The notes under the pieces: generated by a model
Seen by the model: only the letters and a program-made list of their open reading frames with translations
What the model was told of the DNA's origin: nothing
The model's database searches: none
Program-made: the position numbers and the translations under genes
Source: Seiridium cupressi
Lineage: Eukaryota > Ascomycota > Sordariomycetes > Amphisphaeriales > Sporocadaceae
Direction: 5' to 3'
Length of the DNA: 64,000 bases
NCBI GenBank assembly: GCA_036674765.1
Contig: JARVKI010000148.1
Location: forward strand, 1-64,000
Shown here: piece by piece, positions 11,595-23,093 of the stretch
Layout of the letters: every line of letters begins with the position of its first letter
Numbering within the stretch: the stretch's first letter is position 1

Positions 11595-11718
11595 GGCAGA
11601 TACCCTCTTCCGGGGTAAAATTTGTTAGCATGGTACTCGGGACTGCAGAATTCTGTGCCGTAGCTGCAAAGAATTCCTATGCTAACAGTTCATACCCCGG
11701 CAGAGGGTACATGTAGGC
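11595..11718. repeat. Imperfect inverted repeat, MITE-like hairpin
   Basis: The arm at 11595-11631 matches the reverse complement of 11679-11718 with a few mismatches and small gaps. It shares blocks such as TACCCTCT.CCGGGGTA and TGTTAGCAT. The loop is about 47 nt. Weaker similarity may continue outward. It lies in gene-free DNA, which fits a decayed foldback or MITE-type element. Confidence 0.6.
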
Positions 11719-12428
11719 AGCTACTCTATATTGTGTACACGACAGCGGAGGCTGTGAAGCTCGATAATATAGGTGGCTGGGCCCTTATTTCAACATTCTG
11801 CAATATGAACATCACTTTGCAAAATACTGTATTATTTTATGTATATTGCAATATGTGCTAGCTCATCCGCATTGGCTTTAACTTACCAACGAGCTCATTG
11901 CTGATTTCGATTCAAAAGGTTACTTTGAAATGAATATGGCAATGTAAGCTGTGGGTTGGGGTAGTTGAAGCGGGCATGCTGCTGACCTACTAATAGCCTT
12001 ATGGGTAAAAATTGGTATTGGGGCATTTATTTGTGGCATTTAGTTGATGCCAGGGGTGTTCTGGCGCGTTGATCTGCTCCAAATTCAGATGTACCTGGCC
12101 TGTGCAATGCCCTTAATCTGTGCCCTTTTCCTTTGCCTGGTACGATAGTATTCTGCAGCATGTCGATGCAATGCGACCTGTTGAACAGAGAAAGGCGGGT
12201 CACAAATAGATCAGTCGCCCAATGTTGGATGATACTTGGTCACAGCGCGTGATGACTCTACGTTCCCCGCAGGTGGCATCTCTTTGAGCGCCCAAAGTGC
12301 CAAAAGCATCTGAGCCCAATGGCGTCCTCAAAGCGGCCACATCGGTTAGATCAGATTACTAGAAAGAAATAAAATAAAATTTAGAGAGAGAATGTAGGAT
12401 AGTCAATCTATTCGTTGCAAAATTTGCT

Positions 12429-12476
12429 GGACTCTTACTCGGACTCTAGCTGGGACTCTTGCCGGGCTCCTGTCGG
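12429..12476. repeat. Degenerate 12-bp tandem repeat, about four units
   Basis: Consecutive units are GGACTCTTACTC, GGACTCTAGCTG, GGACTCTTGCCG and GGCTCCTGTCGG. The period is exactly 12 bp and the units diverge progressively. Confidence 0.65.
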
Positions 12477-13854
12477 ATTTTTGCTGGGTTTTCCAGCTTC
12501 CCTATTTAACGCTTACAGGGCTCGTGATCGGAACAACCCCACTGCGGCACTCCTTGAAGTATAGTAGTTGGCATAACGTGTCGCCTAGACCACAGCACGT
12601 TGCGCGCTTGGCGTTTAGTAGCCACCTATAAGACTGTCCATATTTTACGCGCCACTATGCAATACTACCTTGAATGCACATTTGGCTCTTATATATATAT
12701 ATTACTATAAGCTTACGATCTGTTGTCAGCCGGAAAACTCGTTCGCTTTCGCGAGGCACCGACGAATAAGACGCAGTGGCCCCTGCAATATTTTCCCTGG
12801 AACGCGGAGCGCCACGTCCAAATCGCCGACGTGCTATGTACGCGTGCCACTTAATTGGTGTTCATGATGCCAGAGTCGCCTGTAATGCTCCTTGGCATTA
12901 AGCTGGATATTATTTCGGTGCCGACGAACCTCCGTAGTCTCGCGCGTGTGGCTCGCAAACATGGTGAACATAATGCCTGGCTCAATGTTCCTCTTGGTTT
13001 CCGGGGATTTCAATGTGGGCGAGGAACGTCTACCGCAGCATTCCTGTAGATAGGTAAGCCGGGAACCAGTATCCCTAGATTCGGGATCTGTTGGCTCGTG
13101 ACCACGAAATGTCGTGACGAAGGCGGCTGACGGTTCCTGAAAATTTTCGTCCCACGATAGTAGCTTGCCGGCGCTTAGAATCTCGGAAACCAATCACCTA
13201 CAAATACTTGCAGCATTGCCAAAGACGCTACTATCAACAGTGTTCAAGTCATGAGAATTGATCAATTGTTTCCCAGCTGAGTGAAAACTGCAACGGCGAC
13301 TCGATAGGAGACTATACTCTAGACGGCCTTGGAGTTTAGAGAAAGATTTCTCAAAATGTACTGCATCAATGCAGGATTCACTCCATGCGCGAATACGCAG
13401 GCTCCGCTCTGGACGCCCAGGCGGCCGCTGGACTTTAACCCTTGATACCTTGAACGGGAGGATCCCGGATCCCACATTGCTAGCGTAGGCGCGAATGGCG
13501 CCATTCCCGCAGCGGTTTAGTCGCTGTGGCTGCTACTAGTGTTTCGCTTTCTGCATGGATTCGAATGCATTCAATTAGAATGCGTTCAGAAATCACCGGC
13601 TCCAGTGTTACAATGTGTTTCTCGAATGGTTTGGCTTCACTGATTGGAATTTGATCTCGGATAGTTCCACACAGCAATTCAACGCTCTGCAGAAAGGATC
13701 TCGAGCTTGTCCGACAGCTTACGTTATTGTTCAACATTTCTATTCATCTAATCAAGATATCCTTCGCCTGCCATTAGGTGTGCCAAGGCCGGGCTTAGCA
13801 TGAAGGAATTTCCCCCATTTCTACCAACTACTTGTGCTACGCGATAAATACGTA

Positions 13855-14416
13855 ATGGAAGAAGATTGGACCACTATGACTGATCCGAAAGAAAAGAAAA
13901 AAGTTCAAAATCGCATAGCTCAACGCGTACACCATATGTTATACCATGGGTTTGAGGTTTATCCTAATAGACAATCTCTTACTACGAGAAATAGGGACGA
14001 AGTTGAAGTCACGCATCCACCAGCTAGAGAAGCAGCTTAGAGAGACCGTTGCCAGCGCTTCGACAGAAAATGACACATCGAAGCCATTATCCTTATATGA
14101 CGATCCAGCATTGTCATTCGCAATGCCAGATGTCTTGGCGACAACAAACTCTATGTCCATATCAGATAGACATGGTACAAGTTCCAGAGATATCACGTTT
14201 GTTGCTAGTCATGCTCCAAACTCGCTCATAGGGTCTAACACCGTGGTGGAGACGGGTTTCAATGCAGTCCCACAAGCTAGCATCGGAGCTCAGCTGCCGT
14301 GGGAGACGGCTTTGTGTGACTCACTATTCACAGTTGAGGAAACAGACAGCTTTATCAATGCGTTTTATAACGCACAAAAGCTCGGTACACCGCTGGACAC
14401 TGTGGTGACGGGATAG
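13855..14416 (+). pseudogene. bZIP-type transcription factor, broken in the basic region
   Basis: The ATG at 13855 begins MEEDWTTMTDPKEKKKVQNR followed by IAQR, the typical start of fungal bZIP proteins of the DUF3425 type. Here an Asn-x3-Ala-Gln-Arg basic region contacts DNA. A GT at 13927 and an AG at 13970 would make a 44-nt intron. The exon after it runs into TAG in that frame, while KLKSRIHQLEKQLRE (the rest of the basic region and the first zipper heptads) continues in another frame from about 13995. The frame then stays open to 14416 and includes ETDSFINAFYNAQKLGTPLD, which resembles the start of a conserved downstream region. The C-terminal half is missing. I read it as a truncated, frame-broken former regulator. 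Its targets cannot be inferred. Confidence 0.6.
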
Positions 14417-15140
14417 GATGAGGGATGGCTTGATACCTTGTAATCCCAATATTGAAACCTCGTGAAGCAGCTGAGTTACAGCGTCTGAAAGCACTGTACA
14501 AGATGAAATACACTACTTCTTTCAACTTATCATGCACCTCTTTTGAGGTGATATCTTCCCTGATTGATTTCGTCACTGGTCGTGGTATTTTCGAATATTT
14601 CGCCAGTTGGCGCGTACACAGAATATTAGGCATTATATCGACTACAGAGGCTTCCAGGCTGTTTGAGTGCATGAAGTAAGAAAAGATGGCTAAGTTTTGA
14701 CATAAAGGCCCTTGCCGACGCGGTCTACAAGTACCGAAGTCCTTGCATGTGCATATGCACTAATCCTTCTGACTGCCTCATTCACGCCAATGCGTACTCT
14801 TTATTAGGTGGCAAATGATGTGATTGTTTAGACCGTTTATTTCCTAACATCCTCTATGGGCCACCTGGTCTAGGATTCGGCGCCTTCCACGTGACTGACG
14901 CCGGAGTTCGTTCAGCTTTCAGGGCTACGGGAGGCTGCTCACGTAAGGCTGCCGAGCGTGAGTGACCTGTGCTTGGTTTATCCTCTATTCGACTTGACAA
15001 TCAGCTCCTCTACGCCAGCCCGCAGTCAGACAACGGAGAGAGGGGAAACGATTTCACTCACTCCAGGCTGCGCACTTATTGCCTGCCTTGAATGAATCCA
15101 GTGGTGACCTAGGCTTTACCAAACCTGGTTCATACCAGTT
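14417..15140. other. Intergenic, no supported gene
   Basis: Only short frames on both strands (for example 14452-14679 and 14355-14672) are present, without family resemblance. The 3' half of the broken bZIP gene cannot be recovered here. Confidence 0.35.
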
Positions 15141-15865
15141 ATGCGTCTGATCATGTCAAAACAAGCAATTTGGAGTTATTTCAGGATGGCCACGTCCCCT
15201 CCCACGCCATTATTTCATATATATGGGGCTCTGATAACGAGAAAGTCTCTTTTGATGATATCCGCCTCGGATCTATCGAAGTTGACCAGTCACACAAGCT
15301 CGTTTGGTGTCTACGCGCGATGGCTTCAACTTGTCAAGATGGACAAAGGTTATGGGGGGGGGGGGGGGTGAATTGGTTGATTGATTGAGTACCAGAGAGA
15401 GAAGTAGAAGGAGAGGTGATAGTCTAGTATATGTACATGTGTATGTGGCTGGGAAGCCCGAAAAGAGGGTGGCTGCGCCACCTGTTTCAACACAACTACG
15501 CCTGGGCCGATACGTGCTGTATTCATAAGGATAGCTCCGACGAGCTAAACGAGGAGTTCAATTCGATCTTTCACTGGTACAGGGGCGCGGCAGTCTGCTA
15601 TGCCTATCTCTCCGATGTGGGCTCGAAAAACAAACCATTAGATGTAAACTCAAATATTGGGCAAAGCCAATGGCTCACTCGAGTTCGCAGTGGTTTGCTA
15701 GGAAGAATGGCATTCTCGCAGCTTTCTACGAAATGCCCTCTAACTGATAAAGGAATGAGTTTAAGTGTATTCAAAGACCTTGCTAGCTGTGGCGCTATTC
15801 AGACGCTTGATGAGACAGAAGCTAACAACAGAGCCCATGTGAAGCGGTCTTTTTTGGCTGAGTAA
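15141..15865 (+). pseudogene. HET-domain (heterokaryon incompatibility) protein, broken
   Basis: HET-domain proteins trigger incompatibility and cell death when unlike fungal strains fuse. The ATG at 15141 gives MRLI and then a missing base shifts the frame. The expected continuation VKTSNLELFQDGHVPSHAI and SYIWGSDNEKVSFDDI runs in the next frame. It is cut after GQRLW by a G15 tract and about 130 bp of unrelated sequence. The domain resumes at YAWADTCCIHKDSSDELNEE and WYRGAAVCYAYLSDV, the most conserved HET core. After SQWLTR the usual GWTLQEL block is lost to another frame, and the gene ends at 15865. At least three lesions make this a clear pseudogene. It lies next to the SLATT gene. Confidence 0.8.
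15354..15368. repeat. G15 homopolymer inside the HET pseudogene
   Basis: Fifteen consecutive G mark the left edge of the roughly 130-bp insert that splits the HET domain. Runs of this length are prone to slippage and to sequencing error. Confidence 0.9.
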
Positions 15866-16161
15866 ACGGAAAAACTCCAGTCAAATATATTATTTCTTCG
15901 AAGAAATTGAAGCAGGTCTAAAGCAGGACATCTTTCTACGAAATTAATCAGCCAACGGCAACTACCTCGAGAGATAGTTTGTTAATAGCGCAAACGAGAA
16001 ATCATAACTAACAAACCAATATTACCCATTATTATCTTTCTTCCACTGCATATCATCATAAATCATAACCCATTTCCGTGGTATTAGATCATAAAACTTC
16101 GCCTCCGCATCAGTATCTCCATTTAACTGGTATCGTCCACCTTTTCAAGACGGCATTGGTT

Positions 16162-17343
16162 TCATGGCGATTTCTGACTATTGCCGCCGATTCCATTCAC
16201 CTCTGTAACCGAGGTTGATTTCTTAGGCTTCAAACGCGCAGCAGTGGCTGGTGACGCATCAGGGTCAATGTCAGGGTTCAATACCGGAGCTGGTGCCTGA
16301 GCCACAGTTGGCTGTGCTGGAGTTGATGTAGGCGCCGGGGCCGGGGTAGGTGCAGGACTCAAAGTCGCTTCACTCGCTGACTCTGGCTGCGTGACGGCCT
16401 TTCCTTTGTCTTCCACAATTCCGTCAGCCAGAGGCTGCTTCTCTTCAGCCTTGGTCTCGTCTTTCTTCTCCTCCTTCTTCTCCTCCTTCGCGATGACCTT
16501 GGTGGCGGGCGCAGTGTCTTCTGGGGCAGCCACGACCGGTACGGCAGGCCCCGAGTTATCTGCTGATGGCTGTGGTGCTGGTTGAGCTGCCACGGCGGGG
16601 AGTGTCATCCTTGGGTATGGTCCACCGCGGTTTGGTCTCGCACCACCGTTGGCGTTTCCATCGAATCCGCCAGCTCCAGCCATATACATGTCCGGGTTAT
16701 TCATTCCGTTCAGCCTTACGGCACGCTCATAAAGCCTCGTTAACCTTGCGACTTCAGAACGTACAGTAACTTCGTCAGTGTCGATCTCCTCATAGCCATG
16801 CGCGCCTTCGCTTATACCCCTCCACATGACTTCGGAGTTCTCGATTTCATCAAGCAGTCTCTCAAGGTCATCCCGGAACATGCGAGCTCTCATAGGTTGA
16901 CCGCGAGATTTGAGATAAGCTATCAAGCCCGCGATGACAGTGTTCATTGCTCCAAAGACAGTGATCAAGATGTGCGACGATTCAGACGCCCCCAAAGCCG
17001 TAAGCGCGGCACCCAGGACAACCTGCGACAGCAACATGGTATTGCTCAGAGATGCGCTGAAGTGGTAAGCGAGACGTTGAGAGGCAAGTAGCGAGATCGT
17101 GCGCCCGTATAGGGACTTTTTGTTAACGGTGAACTTCTGGTCCTTGGCCAAGCCTGACGGCGGGCACCCTATGAGCGTGCAGAATTGAGCATGGGGATTA
17201 TTGCCGGACTGGTCTTTGTGCTTGACGGGGTTGACAGATTCATCTTGGCGCCAGTACGGTAGGCGGTCTTGCGAGCGCGAACGATAAGGTTCGCGAGAGA
17301 CCGCAGTAGACCACAGAAGTGGTGATGTTTCCGATGCAGGCAT
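16162..17343 (-). CDS. SLATT-domain (fungal 2-TM effector type) protein
   Basis: The protein is 393 residues from the ATG at 17343. The frame is open further upstream to 17532, but only from GTG, and an upstream ATG there is followed at once by TAG. A hydrophilic N-terminus leads to a segment near residues 75-200 with two hydrophobic helices (about SLSNTMLLSQVVLGAALTAL and SSHILITVFGAMNTVIAGLI) and then AYLKSRGQPMRARMFRDDLE. This is the signature of the fungal SLATT domain, a two-helix membrane module related to effectors of bacterial nucleotide-signalling defence systems. A charged helical stretch follows, then a Pro/Ala/Lys-rich disordered tail. The biological role in fungi is unknown. A HET-domain remnant is the immediate neighbour. 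The family call rests on motif recognition, not on a profile search. Confidence 0.8.
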   Translation of the reverse strand: MPASETSPLLWSTAVSREPYRSRSQDRLPYWRQDESVNPVKHKDQSGNNPHAQFCTLIGCPPSGLAKDQKFTVNKKSLYGRTISLLASQRLAYHFSASLSNTMLLSQVVLGAALTALGASESSHILITVFGAMNTVIAGLIAYLKSRGQPMRARMFRDDLERLLDEIENSEVMWRGISEGAHGYEEIDTDEVTVRSEVARLTRLYERAVRLNGMNNPDMYMAGAGGFDGNANGGARPNRGGPYPRMTLPAVAAQPAPQPSADNSGPAVPVVAAPEDTAPATKVIAKEEKKEEKKDETKAEEKQPLADGIVEDKGKAVTQPESASEATLSPAPTPAPAPTSTPAQPTVAQAPAPVLNPDIDPDASPATAARLKPKKSTSVTEVNGIGGNSQKSP

Positions 17344-18548
17344 CTCGCGATGCGATAACAGGGAAGATGTCGGAATCGGGGGCTCTGCTGATTGATTTCG
17401 CCTCAAAAGCCAATCCCCAAGGTTTGCGCTTCCTGATGCTAGCTCAGGAACCTTGATGTGAATTGTAATGGGGTATTGTACAGACTTTGAGCGGACTTTC
17501 TGCGCCAGCTTGACGATACCCGGCTTCTGCACAGGCGACTACGACTGCATTTCTGTTGTAGAAAATAACAATATTTCAAAAGCGCTCGCGATAGATCTCC
17601 CAGGAGAAAGCATGAAGGAGGTTGGTGTTTTCACCGCGACAAAAACGGCCCCGCCCAAAAGAAAGACCGGCACGTGGTGAGACTCGATTTGGAGGCCATC
17701 AATTGGCGCATACTCTTTTGGGTGATGGTGTCACGATGGCTTGGGGCTCCATACTACTTCTGGCGTGGAAATCGGAATTAGTGCCTCGCTTAACATTTAG
17801 CTCTACCGACGGCATAGTGATAGTGCGTTTTGGCGAAGAGAAGGACACAGATTCAAGCGGTAACGGTTTGATTACAAGAAAAGGAGGTAATAAAAGTCAA
17901 AAGTAGATGCACAAAATGATAAGAATCGAAACAGTGATGTTGTTTTACGAAATTTCTCATAGTTATAACGGAGATGATAGGCATCGCTTCAGAAAAAGCG
18001 ATATGTTTATCGCCTCGACGAGGCTTGTAGAAATAGTCATTGATATTTCTCAAAGGGAAGGGGGATGCTCGATATTTTTATCTTATCAACTCCTTTCGGC
18101 TTAGGTTCTCTTTGCCATGGATCAGAGAATCGAGGGTCGCATTTTGTACTATCATCGTCCTCGAGGCACTACCTATGTATGGGTAAATGTGCTAGTTTGG
18201 ATAAAGCATATGCTATGGTAGTGGTTGAGAGATCTGACATCTCCCCTAAGAGCTACCTTAGTCCATTTTGTGATATCGCTATTTTCTTTTTCTTTTTCTA
18301 GGAGTACTATCACCTATGTCATTACTTTTACGCAGTATGTCTTCAGAATGATGTCCAAGCCTTCATCCCATTTCATAGATAAGCTTTGGTCTATCATAAA
18401 CAACTGCAGCCAAAGGTTGATTCTCAAAGCTTCCACCTTTGGGCTGCAGTACGAACTGTTGCTCCAAAGAGGACGAATATAAATGGTTGGAACCAGGGGA
18501 CTAACATGTTTATTATCAAATTCGGGTATAAGTATTCGCATGTACTTC
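17344..18548. other. Intergenic with a small hairpin
   Basis: No supported gene. Several short plus-strand frames have low-complexity composition. A 15-bp inverted repeat lies at 18403-18450. Confidence 0.4.
18403..18450. repeat. Short inverted repeat
   Basis: ACTGCAGCCAAAGGT at 18403-18417 pairs with ACCTTTGGGCTGCAGT at 18435-18450, with one bulged base and a 17-nt loop. It sits just beyond the broken end of an MFS remnant and may mark a small foldback insertion. Confidence 0.6.
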
Positions 18549-19260
18549 TAGTATTCAGCGCCATGTACCCCGAGGAAGAATCGGCAAACAACGATTTTCT
18601 TATAATCCTTGACCAGAGATATTCCGCAACCCAGTGTTCCCCATGCCAGAGACTATATACTAGTTAATGGAATTTTATTCGCGTACAGCGAGATTATTCT
18701 GGATGATCTGGGGTGGACGTACGATCACAAGGCCTGGGAAGTAAAGCGATGGTCACACACAAGACAATATAATGTTGAAAGGGACTTCCAAAAGTACGTA
18801 ACCGATAAAAGTCAAAAGACTAGTGTGGAACTCTCTGGAGTCTGACTTGGAGTGAACAATTTCGGGCGACTTTTCCAAATTTACGCGCATCTCTGAATAT
18901 AGGATCGTTACCCATGGCTGGAGCATCGGCATTGCCCTTAGAAAGTTTAGTTTAAGTTCTTGAAATCGTATCATGAAGAGGAGAGCTAGACGAACTATGT
19001 TGTTGCGATCCATATAGCACACTACACATCAATCAAAGCGTTAGTAGTAAATAGCTGTCGACTTCTCGGACCAGCCTTTCCGCGGTTCTTGTGTCAGGAA
19101 CACATTGAGCAAGTACACTAACTAGCTCTTCTTCGGTAGAATACCCCTCTGAATTCACGCCGACCCGAGCTTCCTCAACTTCACCCTCGACGATACTCCT
19201 TGTGATGATTCGATCGATGTGCGGAGAGGACGGATCGTCAACCAGTTTGGTTTCCATCAT
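18549..19260 (-). pseudogene. MFS anion:cation symporter (Dal5/Tna1-like) remnant
   Basis: Only the N-terminal third survives. At 19260-19033 a charged start ends in AERLVREVDSYLLLTL, followed out of frame by CYMDRNNI, the hallmark of TM1 in allantoate/nicotinate-type permeases. FIGYVLLEVPFNIILS (TM2) follows near 18790, and WGTLG with KDYKKIVVCRFFLGVHGAE (TM3 region) near 18560-18640 in further frames. No later helices are found before the hairpin at 18403-18450. Several frame changes and the truncation show a dead copy. The original substrate was probably a small carboxylate or vitamin-like anion, by family. Confidence 0.7.
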
Positions 19261-21026
19261 GATCGAGGAGGATCCAAGGAGCCTATAACTGATATTCTAA
19301 TTTTTGACAAATATGAGTGGCGAAAATGACCATGGACATCATACATCCAACACCAATCACAATGTTATACTTCTCAGGACAGGGAATATAAAGCAAATGC
19401 GCGCACTGTATAATTGACTTGCAGCATATGGTTTGTGATTTATCAGTCCGGCCTAGGCCGTCATCAACTAAACTACATAATAAACGATTGCACAACGATA
19501 GTGGTGCCCACAGGTGGGAATAGCCCGTGCCAACAGTCGCCACGACAGCTTTGCAGTAGTGTCCCCCAAACTTGGTCTTGGGCTATTGGAGTTGCCATAT
19601 CGCGATCTCCACCTCGGATCATGTCGACGGTGATTAGACTAGCGATGTTGATTCCGTTTCTCGGCAGAATCTCCCCCGCGAAAGCAAAGCACTTCACTTT
19701 ATCCATCTGTGGTAAAGTTGCTTTGGAGCTGATAAGGCCGAGGCGGAAAGGGATCCCCAGCCCGATCCCGTCCACTGGGTTCCCTAATATACGTCACGCA
19801 GCCCAGCCTTGTATCCAGGTGAAGTGCTCGATGACCGGATTGAGAGAACAGGGAAATTTATTCTACGAGCATGTTGGGATTAACCGCTTTCTCTGGTCCA
19901 CGGCCCAAGCGCCCGCGTGTATCGCACGCATGTATTGTATGTCAACAGAAGATACAAAAGGTATCTTGCTCTCAGATTGTACTCGCGCGTGTTGGCGCAA
20001 GTTAATATACGATTAATACAGTGCGATGGGCAGGTCTCCCAAGAACAATACAGAAGGCTATGGTAGCGATAGCACCACACCGGGATGGATTATAAGCAAT
20101 TTATGACTTTTGAGCACCTATGTTCACGATAGAATGATCTCCCCGCCCGAGAGCGCACGGAAAGGATTACCAGCTCTCAATGTGACCGCTAACTCATCAT
20201 GCAAATACACATCCTAGTCGAAGGGGCCGCTGTTAGATATTGCTCTCGACCTCAAAGGAAGGCCTCTGCCTCCTGTTTAAAATAGGCACTGTTCGTCAGC
20301 GGTTGGGGGCATATGGCTCTCTTGCAACAGGGCGCTGTGTGGCGCCGCTAAGCCGCAGTGTTTCTTTTTCAGTAGACCGTTCGAATTAATCCGCCAGGAC
20401 TGCGTAACCAGATGGTCTTTCGCGCCTGCCGATCGTGAGAAGTCAATGCGATCCATCGCTAAATTTATAGTTGTTTGGTCAACATTGCAAATTATTAAAG
20501 GACAGAAACTCAGAATTGAGGATGAAAATCGTGACAGGTCGGGCGGCAATTCATCCGCTCCATCTAGTGTGGCGACAAAGGTGGCAGCTTAGCTAAATGC
20601 ATTATACAGGTTGATACAACTAATATCTCAAATAGTCTGCCGTATCATGATAAGCTCCGAAAGCACATGCTGCATTGTTGTACTGTATTCGCAACGGATA
20701 GGGAAGCATGTGCCGGTGCCAAGGCCCATTCCGGAAGCTTGTGCACCCCGCATAGTCCCGCCAGTAGCCAGCGTCACAAGCTCAGGTTTCAGCGCCGCAT
20801 ACCACATGCTTGAAAAAGCTTGGCTCGAAACGATACCACCTTTGCGCAATAATGCGTACCTATCACACTGGACACCTCGATCGGGTGGGCCCAGACTCTG
20901 GAGTATGCTGGCCAGAATTCCCCAAAACCCGGGTGAGGGACACCCCATTTCGTTTTGCCAAGACTTCGCTCCCTGCACACTTGCGTTCGTGTATAGTCGT
21001 GTTACGCGTCCTTTGCTCTATTCACG
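19261..21026. other. Intergenic, unassigned frames
   Basis: A 100-codon minus frame at 19473-19775 has protein-like composition (FAFAGEILPRNGINIASL), but I cannot assign a family, and its flanks are closed by stops. The rest shows nothing recognisable. The right end is the promoter side of the arylsulfatase. Confidence 0.35.
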
Positions 21027-23093
21027 ATGATTGTCGTCGCCCAATTGCTCCTCGTTGCTGCTGCGGTCGCTAAGTTAGCGGCAGCAACAGCAGCAGCAGC
21101 GACCAACCACGACCCTGACCCGTGCCCGCCAACATCCCCGAAACCTAATTTCATCTTCATTATGACAGATGACCAGGATCTCCATCTCAATTCTATGGAT
21201 TATATGCCTGCGGTAGACAGACATTTTAGCAAGGAAGGGACAGCTTTCGACAAACATTATGCCACTGTTTCGCTATGCTGCCCATCACGGGTTACTCTCT
21301 TAACGGGGAGAGCAGCTCACAACACGAACGTCACGGATATTAAGCCGCCATTTGGTGCGTATTGTGTATGCAAGCTACCATGCGAGTCACGGACTAACAT
21401 CATGATAGGTGGATATCCACAGTTCATCGCAGAGGGATGGAACGACAACTACCTCCCTGTCTGGCTACAAGCAGAGGGCTACAATACCTATATGGCTGGT
21501 AAATTGATGAATGGGTTCTCCGAAACGAACTGTAATGATCCGTCACCTAATGGATGGACATCTCGTGACTGTACGTGCCCTCCGACTACTTGAAATTCCA
21601 GTTGCTGACTGGAGAAACCAGTATTCATCGATCCCAACACGTACACTTACTACAACGCTTCCATGCAAAAAGACCAAGGCGAGGTCAAGTTTTACCCGGG
21701 AGAATACTCAACAGATATGGTAGCAAACAAGTCGATCGACTTCTTGGATGATGCAATTCATGCTGGGCAACCATTCTTCCTGGCGGTTACGCCGATTGGG
21801 CCGCACTCAGAGCTGGTTGATGATGGTTTTACTCATCCCCTACCGGCACAACGACACGAGCACGTGTATCCCGGACTGAAAGCCCCACGCACCTCCAATT
21901 TCAATCCAGACGTGGTAAGTCTTGGCGTGTAGAATGATGGCAATTGTAGAAATGGTAGAGCTGACACTTCAAAAAGCCCAGCAGTGGGGGTTGGATCAAA
22001 ACGCTCGATCCACTGAACGACACTGTCATTGACTACATGGACGATTGGTATCGAAACCGCATTTTAGCTCTACAGTCCGTCGATGATTTGGTTGACAACA
22101 TCCTCGAGCGGCTACATAAGGACCCCGACGTTCTAGACAATACCTACCTTATCTACACCTCGGACAACGGGTACCATATTGGCCAGCATCGGCTTGCTCC
22201 AGGAAAGACCTGTGCCATCGAGGAAGATATCAACATTCCCTTCATCATTCGAGGACCAGGCATCGAAAAGGGCAAGAGGGTCTCTATCCCGACGACGCAC
22301 ACTGACATCGTGCCGACGCTGTTCCAACTTGCTGGCATTCCCCTTCAAGATGAATTCGATGGGCAGCCCATGCCCGTGACTTCGGATCAGCTAAATGAAT
22401 TGGATAAATGTTCGCACAGGACCGAACATATTGGAGTGGAATATTGGGGAATCGGGCTCTTGGAGGGCAAGTACCAGGGAAATGGTACTCTGATAGACAA
22501 TGGTTAGTATGAGCCTCTGCGTCATGGCTAGCAGGTCTAACATCTCCCAGGCGGCGGGTTGTTCAACACCTACAAGGCATTGCGTGTCATCGCTGATGAC
22601 TATAACATCGCGTATGTCGTGTGGTGTTTGAACGAGCACGAATTATACGACATGGAAGTAAGTACACGCACTGGCCCTTGGTTCGTTGGGCCTCAGAGAT
22701 GCAGCCTAGCTAACACAATGAAAGGCGGATCCGGGCCAAATGAACAACCTATATGACACGAACGGGACCATCAACAGTTGGCCAGTCCCCAAGCTCACCG
22801 CACGCATCGATGCGCTCCTCTTGACGCTCAAGGCCTGCAAAGGCCGCGTCTGCACGCACCCATGGGAGACTCTGCACCCACAAGACGACGTCCACAGTCT
22901 GCGCGAAGCGATGAGCCCAAAGTTCGATGACTTCTACACGAACGAGTTGAAGGTCACGTACACAGCATGTATGAAGGGCTATATACCCGAGTTTGAGGGT
23001 GCGCTCTATCCCATACCGTACGGTGAAAGCGGAAATTGGTCGACTGGGGCTCGATGGAGAGGGAATGAGAACGACCTGCTGGATGCACGGTAA
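21027..23093 (+). CDS. Secreted arylsulfatase
   Basis: Six exons (21027-21354, 21409-21570, 21622-21914, 21977-22502, 22551-22657, 22725-23093) join in frame to 594 residues. Sulfatases hydrolyse sulfate esters, here probably aromatic or sugar sulfates outside the cell. A signal peptide covers about residues 1-25 and is Ala-rich. NFIFIMTDDQD supplies the first metal-binding aspartates. LCCPSRVTLLTGR contains the C-x-P-S-R signature, whose Cys becomes the catalytic formylglycine. GKLMNGF, PFFLAVTPIGPHSE and TSDNGYHIGQHRL are the later metal and substrate blocks. The C-terminus carries several Cys. Length and layout match fungal arylsulfatases. The gene looks fully intact, in contrast to the region to its left. 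A role in sulphur scavenging is inferred from the family. Confidence 0.93.

Larger units (their letters stand above)
10738..13854. other. Gene-free 3.1 kb block with repeat debris
   Basis: This block contains the inverted repeat at 11595-11718, a GGAAT-type microsatellite near 11551-11569, a degenerate 12-bp tandem repeat at 12429-12476 and a TA run near 12693. Minus-strand frames at 12834-13193 and 13480-13737 and a plus frame at 12855-13049 show no known domain or consistent exon joins. I treat the block as decayed intergenic DNA. Confidence 0.4.

Noticed and set aside
15866..16161. Possible third exon of the HET pseudogene
   Set aside because: The sequence is AT-rich and no HET downstream block could be read in any frame.
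288..19260. Repeat-induced point mutation as the cause of the broken genes
   Set aside because: Most lesions are indels, and neighbouring reading frames show no mass of C-to-T stops.
19473..19775. Minus-strand 100-codon frame with protein-like composition
   Set aside because: No family, closed by stops on both sides and no splice-consistent extension. Left as unassigned.
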